Assembly: GCF_000241325.1 (NCBI RefSeq)
Contig: NZ_BAEI01000044.1
Location: 39,260-103,259, forward strand
From: Gordonia polyisoprenivorans NBRC 16320 = JCM 10675
GTDB taxonomy: Bacteria > Actinomycetota > Actinomycetes > Mycobacteriales > Mycobacteriaceae
Length of the DNA stretch: 64,000 nucleotides
Direction: 5' to 3'
Position numbers and translations under genes: made by a program. Positions within the stretch are counted from its first letter, which is position 1; the number at the start of each line of letters is the position of its first letter. Below, piece after piece: positions 8,272-16,967 of this stretch. The notes beneath the pieces were generated by a model. The model was given only the letters and a program-made list of their open reading frames with translations. It did not search any database and was not told where the DNA came from.

Positions 8272-9342
8272 GTGGCCAAGACTCCGTTGTCGATGGAACC
8301 GACCGGCTGGTTCCAGGTCGCGTGGTCGGCGGAGATCGAGGTCGGCGCGGTTGTCCGGATGACCTATTTCGGCCAGGAGATGGTCGCGTGGCGGTCGGCG
8401 TCGGGCCGGGTCTCGGTCTTCGACGCCTACTGCGAACATCTCGGCGCCCACCTCGGATACGGCGGACATGTCGAGGGCGAGAACCTCGAGTGCCCGTTTC
8501 ACGGCTGGCAGTGGAACAGCGAAGGGCGCAACGTGTGCATCCCGTACGAGGCGCGCCCGAACAAGGGCCGCCGTATCCGTAGTCACCCGGTCGTCGAGCG
8601 CAACGAGTCGATCTGGATCTGGTACGACAAGCACGGTCGCGCACCGTATTTCGAGGTGCCCGACATCTTCACCGCGTTCGGGGACGACGCCGACGCCGCG
8701 CGTCGCTACTATCCGCCGGTGCCCGCGGCGATCCGCTGTTGGCGCGGGCTCGAGCTGCACCCGCAGTACGTGCTGGAGAACGGCGTCGATTTCGCGCATT
8801 TCCTCTTCGTGCACAAGACACCGTTCATGCCGGAGTTCACCCGGCACGACTTCGACGGCCCGGTGTCCTATGTCGACTTCACCATCGCGTTCGAGGAGGG
8901 TAAGACCCTCGAGAATGCCGGCAGCGGAGTCTATTCCATCAACGCCGGGCTCGGCTGCTCGGTGACGAGGTCCTGGGGCATGATCGAGAACCGGACGATG
9001 CCCGCGGTCACCCCGGTCGACGAGCACACCTGCGACGTCCGGTTCACCGTGTGGATCGGCCGCAAACCCGGCGAGGAGAACGCCACCGGGATGACCCCCT
9101 ACGGGCAGACGATGGCCGACCTGGTCATCGAGCAGTTCGCCGCCGACGTCGAGATCTGGTCGCACCAGCGCTACTCCGACCCACCGGCGTTGTCCCGCAA
9201 GGAGTTCGCCGGGTTCACCGCCCTTCGACGCTGGGCTGAGCAGTTCTACCCCGACGGCGAGGATCTGGGAACCGACCCACGCATGCCGCACAGTGGGGCC
9301 ATCGTTCCGTTGCATCCGTCCGCGCACGTGACCAGCGCCTGA
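8272..9342 (+). CDS. Rieske non-heme iron oxygenase, terminal component (KshA-like)
   Basis: 356 residues. The Rieske [2Fe-2S] ligands are visible as C54-x-H56 and C74-x2-H77 (DAYCEH and ECPFHGW). The mononuclear iron region is ENGVDFAHFLFVH, with a D..H..H pattern. The overall layout resembles 3-ketosteroid 9-alpha-hydroxylase oxygenase and related ring-hydroxylating enzymes. The GTG at 8272 has a GGAAGGA ribosome site 6 bases upstream. It needs a ferredoxin reductase, which is not encoded next to it. The steroid link is suggestive only; other hydrophobic ring substrates are possible. Confidence 0.9.
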   Translation: MAKTPLSMEPTGWFQVAWSAEIEVGAVVRMTYFGQEMVAWRSASGRVSVFDAYCEHLGAHLGYGGHVEGENLECPFHGWQWNSEGRNVCIPYEARPNKGRRIRSHPVVERNESIWIWYDKHGRAPYFEVPDIFTAFGDDADAARRYYPPVPAAIRCWRGLELHPQYVLENGVDFAHFLFVHKTPFMPEFTRHDFDGPVSYVDFTIAFEEGKTLENAGSGVYSINAGLGCSVTRSWGMIENRTMPAVTPVDEHTCDVRFTVWIGRKPGEENATGMTPYGQTMADLVIEQFAADVEIWSHQRYSDPPALSRKEFAGFTALRRWAEQFYPDGEDLGTDPRMPHSGAIVPLHPSAHVTSA

Positions 9343-9377
9343 TCCCCGACACCACACCACGGCGAGAGGTAATCCCG

Positions 9378-10457
9378 ATGAGCCTTCCCATCCGCGTATT
9401 CCAGGTCGCCACCGGCAATCTGGGCACCGAGACCATCAGCCGCATCCAGCGCCACCCGGATCTCGAGCTCGTCGGGCTGCACTGCTACACCGAGGACAAG
9501 ATCGGCCGCGACGCCGGTGAGATCGTCGGGATGGAACCGATCGGAGTGCGCGCCACCGGGTCCGTCGCGGAGATCATCGCCGCGCGCCCGGACGTGGTGA
9601 CCTTTCACGGTGTCTTCCCCGACGAAGACCTCTACGTGGCGGTCCTCGAAGCGGGGATCGACGTCGTGACCACCGCCGACTGGATCACCGGCTACCACCG
9701 CGACACCAACCACCCGCATCCATCGGGGCGACGCGTCAGCGAGGTGATCGCCGATGCTTGCGCACGTGGCGGGGCAACCTTCTACGGGACCGGGATGAAT
9801 CCGGGGCTTTGTCAGATCCTCGGCATCGTCAATTCCGCCGACGTCGCCGACATCGAGAACATCACCGTGACCGAGTCGGTCGACGTGTCCTGCCATCACT
9901 CCGCGCAGACCTGGCGAGAAGTGGGTTACGGCCTGCCCGTGGATGATCCGCGTCTGCCGGACATGTTGTACAAATACACCGCGGTCTTCGCCGACTCGGT
10001 GTATCTGATGGCCGACGCCTTCGACCTCCCACTCGACGAGGTCACGTTCGGCTATGAGCTCGGCGCCTGCACCAAGGACGTCGATCTCGGCTGGTATCAG
10101 CTACCGAAGGGATCGTTGGGCGGCAGCTACATCCGGTATCAGGGCATGGTCGGCGGGGTCCCGCGTGTGGAGTCCCACCTCGAGTGGCAGATGACGCCGC
10201 ACACCGATCCCTCGTGGGACATCAAGGGCTGCTACCTGACTCAGATCCAGGGCGATCCCTGTGTCTACAACAAGCACATGATCTTCCCGCGGCCCGGCGT
10301 CGATCTCTCCGATCCGCAGAATTTCGCGTCGATCGGGATGACGGTCACCGGAATGCCCGCGCTGCATGCGATCCGCACGGTCGTCGCCGCGCCGCCCGGT
10401 ATCGTCACCAGCGCCGACCTGCCACTGCGTGCGTTCGCCGGACGCTTCGCCGGTTGA
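9378..10457 (+). CDS. dihydrodipicolinate reductase-like NAD(P)-binding protein
   Basis: 359 residues starting with MSLPIRVFQVATGNLGTE, a DapB-like Rossmann N-terminus as in 2,4-diaminopentanoate dehydrogenase and many steroid or terpenoid cluster reductases. The motif VTTADWITGYHR replaces the DapB catalytic segment, and YGTGMNPGLCQILG matches this wider family. It is the second gene behind the TetR-controlled Rieske oxygenase, 35 bases downstream, so the two are likely co-transcribed and act on the same compound. The substrate is unknown. Confidence 0.82.
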   Translation: MSLPIRVFQVATGNLGTETISRIQRHPDLELVGLHCYTEDKIGRDAGEIVGMEPIGVRATGSVAEIIAARPDVVTFHGVFPDEDLYVAVLEAGIDVVTTADWITGYHRDTNHPHPSGRRVSEVIADACARGGATFYGTGMNPGLCQILGIVNSADVADIENITVTESVDVSCHHSAQTWREVGYGLPVDDPRLPDMLYKYTAVFADSVYLMADAFDLPLDEVTFGYELGACTKDVDLGWYQLPKGSLGGSYIRYQGMVGGVPRVESHLEWQMTPHTDPSWDIKGCYLTQIQGDPCVYNKHMIFPRPGVDLSDPQNFASIGMTVTGMPALHAIRTVVAAPPGIVTSADLPLRAFAGRFAG

Positions 10458-10483
10458 GCCTCGCGCGCAGGCATCGTCAGACA

Positions 10484-10524
10484 GCGACATGCCCCGATCC
10501 TCACCGAGGATCGGGGCATGTCGC
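10484..10524. terminator. bidirectional stem-loop terminator
   Basis: A perfect 19-bp stem with a 3-base loop (ACC at 10503-10505) between the DapB-like gene on the plus strand and the 28-codon gene on the minus strand. It lies 27 bases after one stop and 9 bases after the other. There is no strong U tract on either side. Confidence 0.85.
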
Positions 10525-10532
10525 GTGATGTT

Positions 10533-10619
10533 CTACTTGACGCCGCTGAAGATGTACTGCAGCACAGCGAGCACGGTGTCGTTGGATTGGATCGCGTTCC
10601 ACAAGATGTTGTCGATCAT
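10533..10619 (-). CDS. 28-residue microprotein
   Basis: A short frame on the minus strand encodes 28 residues beginning MIDNILWNAIQSNDT and ending in FSGVK. A strong ribosome site (GGGGGAG) lies 5 bases before the ATG, there is 109 bases of upstream space for its own promoter, and a strong terminator hairpin begins 9 bases after the stop. The peptide could form one amphipathic helix. Mycolate bacteria make very small alpha-helical outer-membrane porin peptides (PorA/PorH type); similarity to them is speculative. It could also be a leader or signalling peptide. Confidence 0.6.
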   Translation of the reverse strand: MIDNILWNAIQSNDTVLAVLQYIFSGVK

Positions 10620-10728
10620 GATGGCTCCCCCTTTCACGTGAGACAGGACCACAGAATACAGAACAAACCTGACAGTTGAACCCCGGACTGTAACGTCGAG
10701 CAGCGATCAGGTCGTCACCGATATGTCG

Positions 10729-11856
10729 TCACCAATCGGGGCCTTCCCGTTCCGGACGTACACCGTGGTAGATCCCACGCCGCACGATGACCGGCCAGAG
10801 CACTCTCTCGACCGCCCACGCGGGGAACCGGAACGCGCGGCCGTTCGGCGCGAACACCTGCAGACCGTCGCTCTGCGGGCCGAGAACCGACCCCCACCGT
10901 CGGGGTGGCGGCCGATAGGTCCGCAGCCGGCCGCCCCGTAGGTGGGCACGGACGTTGTGGGCGACCAGCCGGTCGGCGCGATTGCGTGCCGACGACCTCA
11001 GCGGATCGGTGGCGGCGACGTCGCCGACAGCGAAGATGTTCGGATACAACGGGTTCTGCAGGGTCGGCGTCACCTGCACGAAGCCGTCGTCGTCGAGCAG
11101 CGCAGTCGGCAGTCCGTCGGTGTTGGGGGCGGTGCGGCCGACCGCCCACACCACGAGGTCGGCCTGCGCCGGGGGCTGGCCGGTGGACCAGTGCACGGTG
11201 CCTGCGTCGAGTCGGGTCGTGTCGACGTCGTCGAGGACGGCGCGATGGTCGGGGTGCAGTCGAACACCAGCGCGTTCGAGACGTTCACCGACGGTGCGCC
11301 AGGTGCGCGGATGATGCGTCCGCAACGGCGATGGACCGGGAAAATACAAGTCCACCTTGGTATCCGGGCTGTGGGCGGCAATGTTGGCGGCCGCACTGAC
11401 CGCCGACGCCCCGCCGCCGACGACGATCACCGAACGCGCCTGGCGGACCTGCCGATGATGGTCGGCCAATTCCGCGGACACCTGCCCCTCGTCGCGGAAC
11501 CGAGTGGTCCGCCAGAATCCGTTGGTGACACCGGTCGCGATGACCAGGGCGTCATACGACTCGTCGAGGGTCGTGCCGTCGGGCCGGGCGACGGTGAGTC
11601 GCCGCACGTCGGGGTCCAGTGACGTGATGCGTCCGTGCACGATCGTGGCGGCGTCGAGCGCGCGATATCGCCGGTAGGGCAACGCATATTCGTGTGCCCA
11701 CGCCTCGGGACGGGTCAACCGCATGCCGAGTTCCTGCCCGCTGATCAGACCCGGTGCGACGGTGATCCCGACGACGTCGGCGCGACGTGCGAGGTGGATC
11801 GCAGTGAGGGTGCCGGTGTCGCCGAGCCCGGCGATCACCACCCGTGGTCTGCTCAC
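10729..11856 (-). CDS. pyridine nucleotide-disulfide/FAD-dependent oxidoreductase
   Basis: 375 residues from GTG 11856. It has the N-terminal FAD motif AGLGDTG, the central NAD(P) motif VVVGGGASAVS and the late NIFAVGDVAA that contacts FAD. The layout is that of the AIF/NDH-2-like family without redox-active CxxxxC cysteines, so an NADH:quinone or ferredoxin reductase-type role is more likely than a disulfide reductase. The start overlaps the stop of the DUF1295 membrane gene by 4 bases (GTGA), implying coupled expression. A longer frame to 12243 exists, but it is the shadow of the DUF1295 gene. Confidence 0.84.
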   Translation of the reverse strand: MSRPRVVIAGLGDTGTLTAIHLARRADVVGITVAPGLISGQELGMRLTRPEAWAHEYALPYRRYRALDAATIVHGRITSLDPDVRRLTVARPDGTTLDESYDALVIATGVTNGFWRTTRFRDEGQVSAELADHHRQVRQARSVIVVGGGASAVSAAANIAAHSPDTKVDLYFPGPSPLRTHHPRTWRTVGERLERAGVRLHPDHRAVLDDVDTTRLDAGTVHWSTGQPPAQADLVVWAVGRTAPNTDGLPTALLDDDGFVQVTPTLQNPLYPNIFAVGDVAATDPLRSSARNRADRLVAHNVRAHLRGGRLRTYRPPPRRWGSVLGPQSDGLQVFAPNGRAFRFPAWAVERVLWPVIVRRGIYHGVRPEREGPDW

Positions 11857-12746
11857 GCCGGATCGGTCTGCACGGTCGGTCGTGGTGGCCAGGGCACGAA
11901 CTTCGACACCCGGCCGATCACTCTCGCATAGTCGGGGCGCCGGTCGAGGCTGCGCCGTTCCATCATCGGAATGCTGGCGCCGAGGAACATCGCCAGCATC
12001 ACCACCGCGCCGACGAACATCCACCACGCATCGGAAGGAGCCGCCGCCACCCCGAACAACGCCAGCGAAAGCCAGAATCCGAACTCGCCGAAGTAATTCG
12101 GGTGTCGCGACCACGACCACACCCCGCGATCCATGACCGCTCCGGGCGAGGCCGTCGCAACGAACGCATGCAGCTGACGATCGGCGACGGTCTCGAGACC
12201 AAGTGCGGCCACCCCGACCACCAGCGCGACCGCGGTCAGCCACGGCGCCTCGGTATCGGGTTGGCGCACTGCGATGTAGGCGGGCATCAGCGCGAGGAAC
12301 ACCTGCAGCGTCGGGATCAGATGAATCGCGGTGAGATCGACGACGATCTCGCCGCGCCCGGCCTGATCGCGCAACATCGGGTACCGCCAGTCCTCATGGT
12401 GGAGTCCGGGAAACCCCTTGGCCCAGTTGACCGTCAGCCGGATCGACCATGCCACGACCAGCGCGGTGAGCAGCCAGCAGTGCACCGCCCCGATTCCCGC
12501 GTCGCCGTCGACCCACCACCACACCACCAGCAGCGGCGGGATCACACTCCAATACGCGTCGTAGAAGCTCGAATTGTGGTGTGCCCGACTGAAGATGAAG
12601 ATCACCAGCGTCGCGAGGACGTCGGCGATCAACGCGTCCAACCATGGCATCGACACGTGCGGACCCCACAAGAGCCAGACCAGACCGACCGCGATCGCGA
12701 GGGTGTAGGCGATTCCGATACGCAGGAAGCCGGCTGATCGAGTCAT
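11853..12746 (-). CDS. DUF1295 / steroid 5-alpha-reductase-like membrane protein
   Basis: 297 residues with about seven hydrophobic segments. The C-terminal half has WSWSRHPNYFGEFGFW, the signature shared by DUF1295, isoprenylcysteine methyltransferases and 3-oxo-5-alpha-steroid 4-dehydrogenases. It is a membrane enzyme probably acting on a lipid or steroid with NADPH. It is followed with a 4-base overlap by the FAD oxidoreductase, which might supply electrons. The ATG at 12746 is chosen because it precedes the first membrane segment. Confidence 0.83.
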   Translation of the reverse strand: MTRSAGFLRIGIAYTLAIAVGLVWLLWGPHVSMPWLDALIADVLATLVIFIFSRAHHNSSFYDAYWSVIPPLLVVWWWVDGDAGIGAVHCWLLTALVVAWSIRLTVNWAKGFPGLHHEDWRYPMLRDQAGRGEIVVDLTAIHLIPTLQVFLALMPAYIAVRQPDTEAPWLTAVALVVGVAALGLETVADRQLHAFVATASPGAVMDRGVWSWSRHPNYFGEFGFWLSLALFGVAAAPSDAWWMFVGAVVMLAMFLGASIPMMERRSLDRRPDYARVIGRVSKFVPWPPRPTVQTDPA

Positions 12747-12793
12747 CGGTCTGATCGTACGGGCGCACCCCGACGAGCATGCCCGAAACCAGC

Positions 12794-14779
12794 TCATTCG
12801 GGATCGCGAGGAGCCCTGACCTCACCGACCACGGTTTCGTAGAAACCGTTGACCAGGGTTGTCATGGCGTGGACAAAACCCTTGTCCGAGGATCGCTTGG
12901 ACCCCATCGGTAGCTCGAGTGTCACCGTGAACTCGCGGATGTCCTTTCCGGGCGGCGGGAGAATCGCATCCGTGCTGTCCCGAAGTCCTTCGAGTAGCGC
13001 GGACGCCGACTCGGTCCGGCTGCCCAACTGATGAGCTGTGACGCGCACACCAGGGGGCGCCTTGTCCAGCTGTCGGATGAGCCAATTCACTTTCGTGGAC
13101 GGCCTGCCTGCGCGTGGGGCAGGCACTCGTGTCGAGCAGCTGATCCTCTCGCGGGCCAGGTTGGCGTGATAGACGATCGGTGAGACCGCTCCCGACACGC
13201 GCAGGGTGCCGAACAGCTCGCCGGAGTCCGCGAGTTGCTTGGCCCGGCTGACAGCGTCGACGTGGGCGGCCGCCGGGCGGGCGATAACCTCGTGGCCGGT
13301 CAGTGAACTGAGCTGAAACGCCAGGTGTTTCCCCAATTGATCGAACCGGCGACATACGTCCGCGGTGGCGGCATCGCCCGAGGACAGCGTGCTGTTCTTC
13401 ACGCCTTCCCGGACCTTCACCCAATGCTTGCCCATGTCGTCGAAAACACACATGCCCGACCGCTGGTCACACCCGTAGCGGAGATACTCGGCGAGAACAC
13501 GCGCACGCGTGCGGTCATCGACCCCGACGTGTGCGCTCACGACGGAAGCCTCGGCCAAGACCTGCTCCCACGAGAGGTGCCGCAATGCGACCGTGCGGAG
13601 CTGACGCGCGTCAACCGTCACCGGCAGGTCATCGGCGGTCGGCATGATGTCGCAACTGATCGTGATCACCGCATCAAAACCCTTGGCCCTGGCCAACTTC
13701 ACGTAGGCCTCGACCTGATCGGCCTTCAACACCCCCTTGGCGGTCTTCACCTCCACCAACGCGGTCCACTGCTTGTCGCCGCGGGTCACCCGGATCAGTC
13801 CGTCCGGTCTGAGGTCCTGGTTCGCGTGGTTGAATCGGACCTCGGTGAAACACTCGATCTTGCCCCGGGGTCCCCCGGCCTGACCGACAATGCGTTTGCC
13901 GAACTCGGGGACGATCTCCATCACGGCCAGCGTCACCGCGGTAGCCCTCGTCTCCTGCTCGGTGGCCGAAGATGCTTTCTCGGCCGGGAACATTCGTGCC
14001 GACGTCCACCCCTCTGCGGTCGCCGATTCCAGGAGATACGGCGAGTGCCTGGTACGCCAGTCCGGAGAAATCCGAGCAACTCGCTTGCGCCGACGAATAC
14101 TCACCTTGTTCTCGTCGTGGACGACCGAGCTCTCGGCGGAGGGCTCGACCAGCGCCGATGCCTTGTCCGTCTCGTCGGCGGCCTCCTGTGGATCGTCGAC
14201 CTCAACCCCGAAATCGGTGACGAGAGCCGCCAACCCGTCCCGATATCCCTGGCCGACGGCGCGCAGCTTCCATCCACTGTCATGTCGGTACAGTTCGCCG
14301 ACGATGAGCGCACGTTCCTCTGTGAACCCGTCGAGTTCACTCCGGATGATCGGTGTCGAATTCGCCTGATCGCCACCGAGATCCACGTCGATGTCCAGCG
14401 AACCGGCCAGACCGAAGTGCTCCCCCGACTCGGCATCGACGCTGGCAGCGATGACGACTCGGTCGACGTGGTCCGGAAGCCGAGCGATATCCAGTGCCAC
14501 CGCCCCGGCCGGATTCGTGGCATCGTCCGACGAGTCCGTCTCCGGTCGGTCGACCAGGAGGCGTACGGCGCCGTCGATTCCCACCGGCTGGTTGTAGAAG
14601 ACGAGATCGTCACCGGACTGCACGCTTCCCGCCGAGCCCAATACGAGCACACTCGCGTCCACCGCCGTGAGAGCGCTTGGCGGCGATACCCTGATCGTCA
14701 CTTCCAGCGTGGGGTCGGGGTCACCGAAGAAGTCTGCGACCCGAACATTTGCACCTTTTGCCAGAAGATGTGTCGGCAT
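12794..14779 (-). CDS. TerD-domain protein fused to a PD-(D/E)XK-like nuclease domain
   Basis: 661 residues. Residues 1 to about 190 are a TerD domain: LLAKGANVRV start, DASVLVLGSAG, the calcium-site region DDLVFYNQP and the closing ALIVGELYRHDSGWKLRAVG. A charged linker follows. Around residues 315-380 is a restriction-endonuclease-like core with RPDGLIRV, then ALVEVKT (Asp about 325, Glu about 342, Lys about 344) and a helix DQVEAYVKLA. The C-terminal 250 residues are unassigned. TerD proteins bind calcium in tellurite/phage/stress systems; joining one to a nuclease suggests a stress-triggered or defence nuclease. It stands alone, with no other ter genes nearby. Confidence 0.8.
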   Translation of the reverse strand: MPTHLLAKGANVRVADFFGDPDPTLEVTIRVSPPSALTAVDASVLVLGSAGSVQSGDDLVFYNQPVGIDGAVRLLVDRPETDSSDDATNPAGAVALDIARLPDHVDRVVIAASVDAESGEHFGLAGSLDIDVDLGGDQANSTPIIRSELDGFTEERALIVGELYRHDSGWKLRAVGQGYRDGLAALVTDFGVEVDDPQEAADETDKASALVEPSAESSVVHDENKVSIRRRKRVARISPDWRTRHSPYLLESATAEGWTSARMFPAEKASSATEQETRATAVTLAVMEIVPEFGKRIVGQAGGPRGKIECFTEVRFNHANQDLRPDGLIRVTRGDKQWTALVEVKTAKGVLKADQVEAYVKLARAKGFDAVITISCDIMPTADDLPVTVDARQLRTVALRHLSWEQVLAEASVVSAHVGVDDRTRARVLAEYLRYGCDQRSGMCVFDDMGKHWVKVREGVKNSTLSSGDAATADVCRRFDQLGKHLAFQLSSLTGHEVIARPAAAHVDAVSRAKQLADSGELFGTLRVSGAVSPIVYHANLARERISCSTRVPAPRAGRPSTKVNWLIRQLDKAPPGVRVTAHQLGSRTESASALLEGLRDSTDAILPPPGKDIREFTVTLELPMGSKRSSDKGFVHAMTTLVNGFYETVVGEVRAPRDPE

Positions 14780-14827
14780 TGCGACAATTTAGCCGCATCC
14801 CGGTCGTCACGGTGCCCCCCGATCGAT

Positions 14828-15760
14828 CTACAGATCGACATGCACCCCGGTGAGCTTCTCCGCGCACTCCCACAGCTGCCGGCCCAGTACGGGGTCGGTG
14901 GCCTTCTCGGCCAACGGGATCTGGACCGGCGGGCCGCTGAACCCGATGGCGCCGCGCGGGCCGTAGTACTGACCGCCGAGCACCGCCGGATCGGTGGCGG
15001 CACGCACGGTGATGAGCGCCCCGCCGGAGGCCTCCATGATGAAGGTGCGCCGCAGCCAGCGCAGTGACGGTGTGGTGAACAGCCACTGCAGGAGTGCGTT
15101 CTGATCGCGCATGACACCGGACTGTGTGGCGCCGGGATGCGCGGCGACCGACAGCGCGCGCTGCCCGGCGCGGGTGAGTCTCCGCTGCAATTCGACCGCG
15201 TACACCAGCTGGGCGAATTTGGCGCGGGAGTATGCACGTGCGGCGGTGAACCCGCGGTCCATGGTCAGGTCGTCGAAGTCGATCAGGCCCGCGCGATACA
15301 CCTTGGAACCGACTGTCACGAAGCGCCCCGCCTCGGCGGCCGTCACCGCGCCGAGCAACAACCCGTTGAGCGCGTAATGACCGAGGAAGTTGGTGCCGAA
15401 GTCCATCTCGAAGCCGTCCACGGTGAGTTCGCGGCGCTGACGCATCAGGCCCGCGTTGTCGACGACGAGGTCGATGACGGGATACTCGGCGCAGAGCTTG
15501 TCCGCGCACTCCCGAACCGACGCGAGATCGCTGAGGTCGAGGCGCGCGACGTCGAGGTCGGCGTCGGGCACGCTTGCCGCGATGGCCTCACGAGCGTCGG
15601 CGGCAGACCGCGGATTGCGGCAGGCCAACACCACCCGCGCACCCAATCCGGCGAGCTGACGTGCGGTTTCCAACCCGATCCCGGAGTTGGCGCCGGTCAC
15701 CACCGCCACCCGTCCGTGCTGCGAGGGGGCATCCGCCAGACCCCAACCTCTACCGCGCAT
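14828..15760 (-). CDS. short-chain dehydrogenase (retinol-dehydrogenase-like SDR)
   Basis: 310 residues. It has the cofactor motif TGANSGIG, DNAG in the NNAG position, and AYSRAK as YxxxK. The sequence DFGTNFLGHYALNGLLL is typical of the retinol dehydrogenase-like/oxidoreductase group in actinobacteria. The ATG at 15760 has a GGAGGGG ribosome site 5 bases upstream. It is divergent from the lipoprotein hydrolase gene; the substrate is unknown. Confidence 0.87.
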   Translation of the reverse strand: MRGRGWGLADAPSQHGRVAVVTGANSGIGLETARQLAGLGARVVLACRNPRSAADAREAIAASVPDADLDVARLDLSDLASVRECADKLCAEYPVIDLVVDNAGLMRQRRELTVDGFEMDFGTNFLGHYALNGLLLGAVTAAEAGRFVTVGSKVYRAGLIDFDDLTMDRGFTAARAYSRAKFAQLVYAVELQRRLTRAGQRALSVAAHPGATQSGVMRDQNALLQWLFTTPSLRWLRRTFIMEASGGALITVRAATDPAVLGGQYYGPRGAIGFSGPPVQIPLAEKATDPVLGRQLWECAEKLTGVHVDL

Positions 15761-15860
15761 CGTTGCCCCTCCTGACCTGTGGTGTGCCCTTTGGGTATCA
15801 CACAGCCGAAATGTCGGTGTCGGATGGGCGGTTCCGACACGATGGCGACACAATGTGGAG

Positions 15861-16829
15861 GTGCCCACCGAGCGCGTACCCCCGTCGCCGTCGCGTGTCG
15901 CGCGAGTGCGGTCGACGCTCGCGTACGCGGTCGTGGCCCTGTGCGTCGTGCTCGGACTCGCGGCCTGCGCGGGCACCCATGATGCGGCGCCACCCCCGGT
16001 GCCCGTGGCACCCGCCGGACTCCGGATTCAGCGCATCGACTACCCGGTGCCCCACGCCGATCCGACTCAGAACTGGATGGATCTGTATCTCCCCGACCAT
16101 CAGCACCTGGGCCGGATACCGCTGGTGATCCTGATCCACGGTGGCGGATGGGGCAAGACCATCGGCGCAGGCAGCTTCAACGTCTTCGCCGCCACCGTCG
16201 CCGACCGCGGCGTGGCCGTACTCAACGTCGAGTACCGCCGTGTGGGCAGCGGCGGTGGCTGGCCGACCACGTTCTCCGACGTCGCCGCGGCCGTCAACGA
16301 CATCCCGGTCGTGGCCCGGGACTACCCGATCATCGATGCGCGACGATCTGTGGTCGTCGGTCACTCGGCCGGCGCCCAGCTCGCGGTGTGGACCGCCACC
16401 CGCGACTACCGCAGCGTCGACGCCCTCGGCGTACCGGTGAGATATCGGCCCGCGGTGGCGATGTCGATCGCCGGGCCGCTCGACATGCGTCGTGCCGCAG
16501 CGCTCGGCGACCGCAATGTGGTGCGGGTGCTCGGCGGCCCGCCGCAGCGGGTGCCGCGTCGGTACTCCGCTGTCGATCCGATCCAGAATCTCGACCCGCA
16601 GGTCCCGGTGATCGGGCTCGTCGGCAGCCTCGACACCACCGTGCCGGCGATTCTCACCCAGGACTACGTCACCGCCGACACCGCGGTCGGCGGCAATGCC
16701 CGACTCATAGTCTTTGCCGGACAAACCCATTCGTCGATCGTTTCGCCGTCGTCAAGAACCTTCGATCGCCTCGTTGACGAAATCGTCGCCGCCGTCGGCC
16801 TGACGGCACCGGCGCACGACGATCGTTGA
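15861..16829 (+). CDS. alpha/beta-hydrolase lipoprotein (carboxylesterase-like)
   Basis: 322 residues from GTG 15861, which follows a GGAG site closely. The N-terminus has a basic stretch, a hydrophobic core and the lipobox LAAC, so it is likely a secreted lipoprotein. The hydrolase domain shows the oxyanion motif HGGGWGK and the nucleophile elbow GHSAGAQ; a late Asp (SLDTTVPA) and His (GQTHSSIV) complete a triad. It is probably an esterase or lipase of the hormone-sensitive-lipase type acting outside the membrane. Downstream lies a nested inverted repeat with a terminator. Confidence 0.85.
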   Translation: MPTERVPPSPSRVARVRSTLAYAVVALCVVLGLAACAGTHDAAPPPVPVAPAGLRIQRIDYPVPHADPTQNWMDLYLPDHQHLGRIPLVILIHGGGWGKTIGAGSFNVFAATVADRGVAVLNVEYRRVGSGGGWPTTFSDVAAAVNDIPVVARDYPIIDARRSVVVGHSAGAQLAVWTATRDYRSVDALGVPVRYRPAVAMSIAGPLDMRRAAALGDRNVVRVLGGPPQRVPRRYSAVDPIQNLDPQVPVIGLVGSLDTTVPAILTQDYVTADTAVGGNARLIVFAGQTHSSIVSPSSRTFDRLVDEIVAAVGLTAPAHDDR

Positions 16830-16841
16830 TCGAACGCCCCG

Positions 16842-16928
16842 CATACGAATACAGATTCCACGCCAGCGGACCCTCGACCCCGAAAATCGGGGTTTTTCGG
16901 CCAACTTGGTGGAATCTGTATTCGGATG
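16842..16928. repeat. nested inverted repeat: 20-bp terminal arms around a perfect terminator hairpin
   Basis: Outer arms 16842-16861 and 16909-16928 match at 19 of 20 positions. Inside, CCCCGA-AAA-TCGGGG (16878-16892) is followed by TTTTT, a textbook rho-independent terminator reading rightwards. It sits between the convergent lipoprotein hydrolase and StyA-like genes. The 87-base element with terminal repeats could be a miniature transposon-like or other mobile repeat reused as a terminator. Confidence 0.85.
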
Positions 16929-16967
16929 ACACAACCGCGGTGGTCGAGAGACCACCGGTGACACCGC

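Noticed and set aside
12844..13451. Arg-rich minus-strand frame inside the TerD-nuclease gene
   Set aside because: It is an alternative frame of the same strand without any recognisable domain.
13325..15067. A 580-codon plus-strand open frame opposite the TerD-nuclease gene
   Set aside because: It lies antisense to a gene with clear domains, has no motif and reflects high-GC codon bias.
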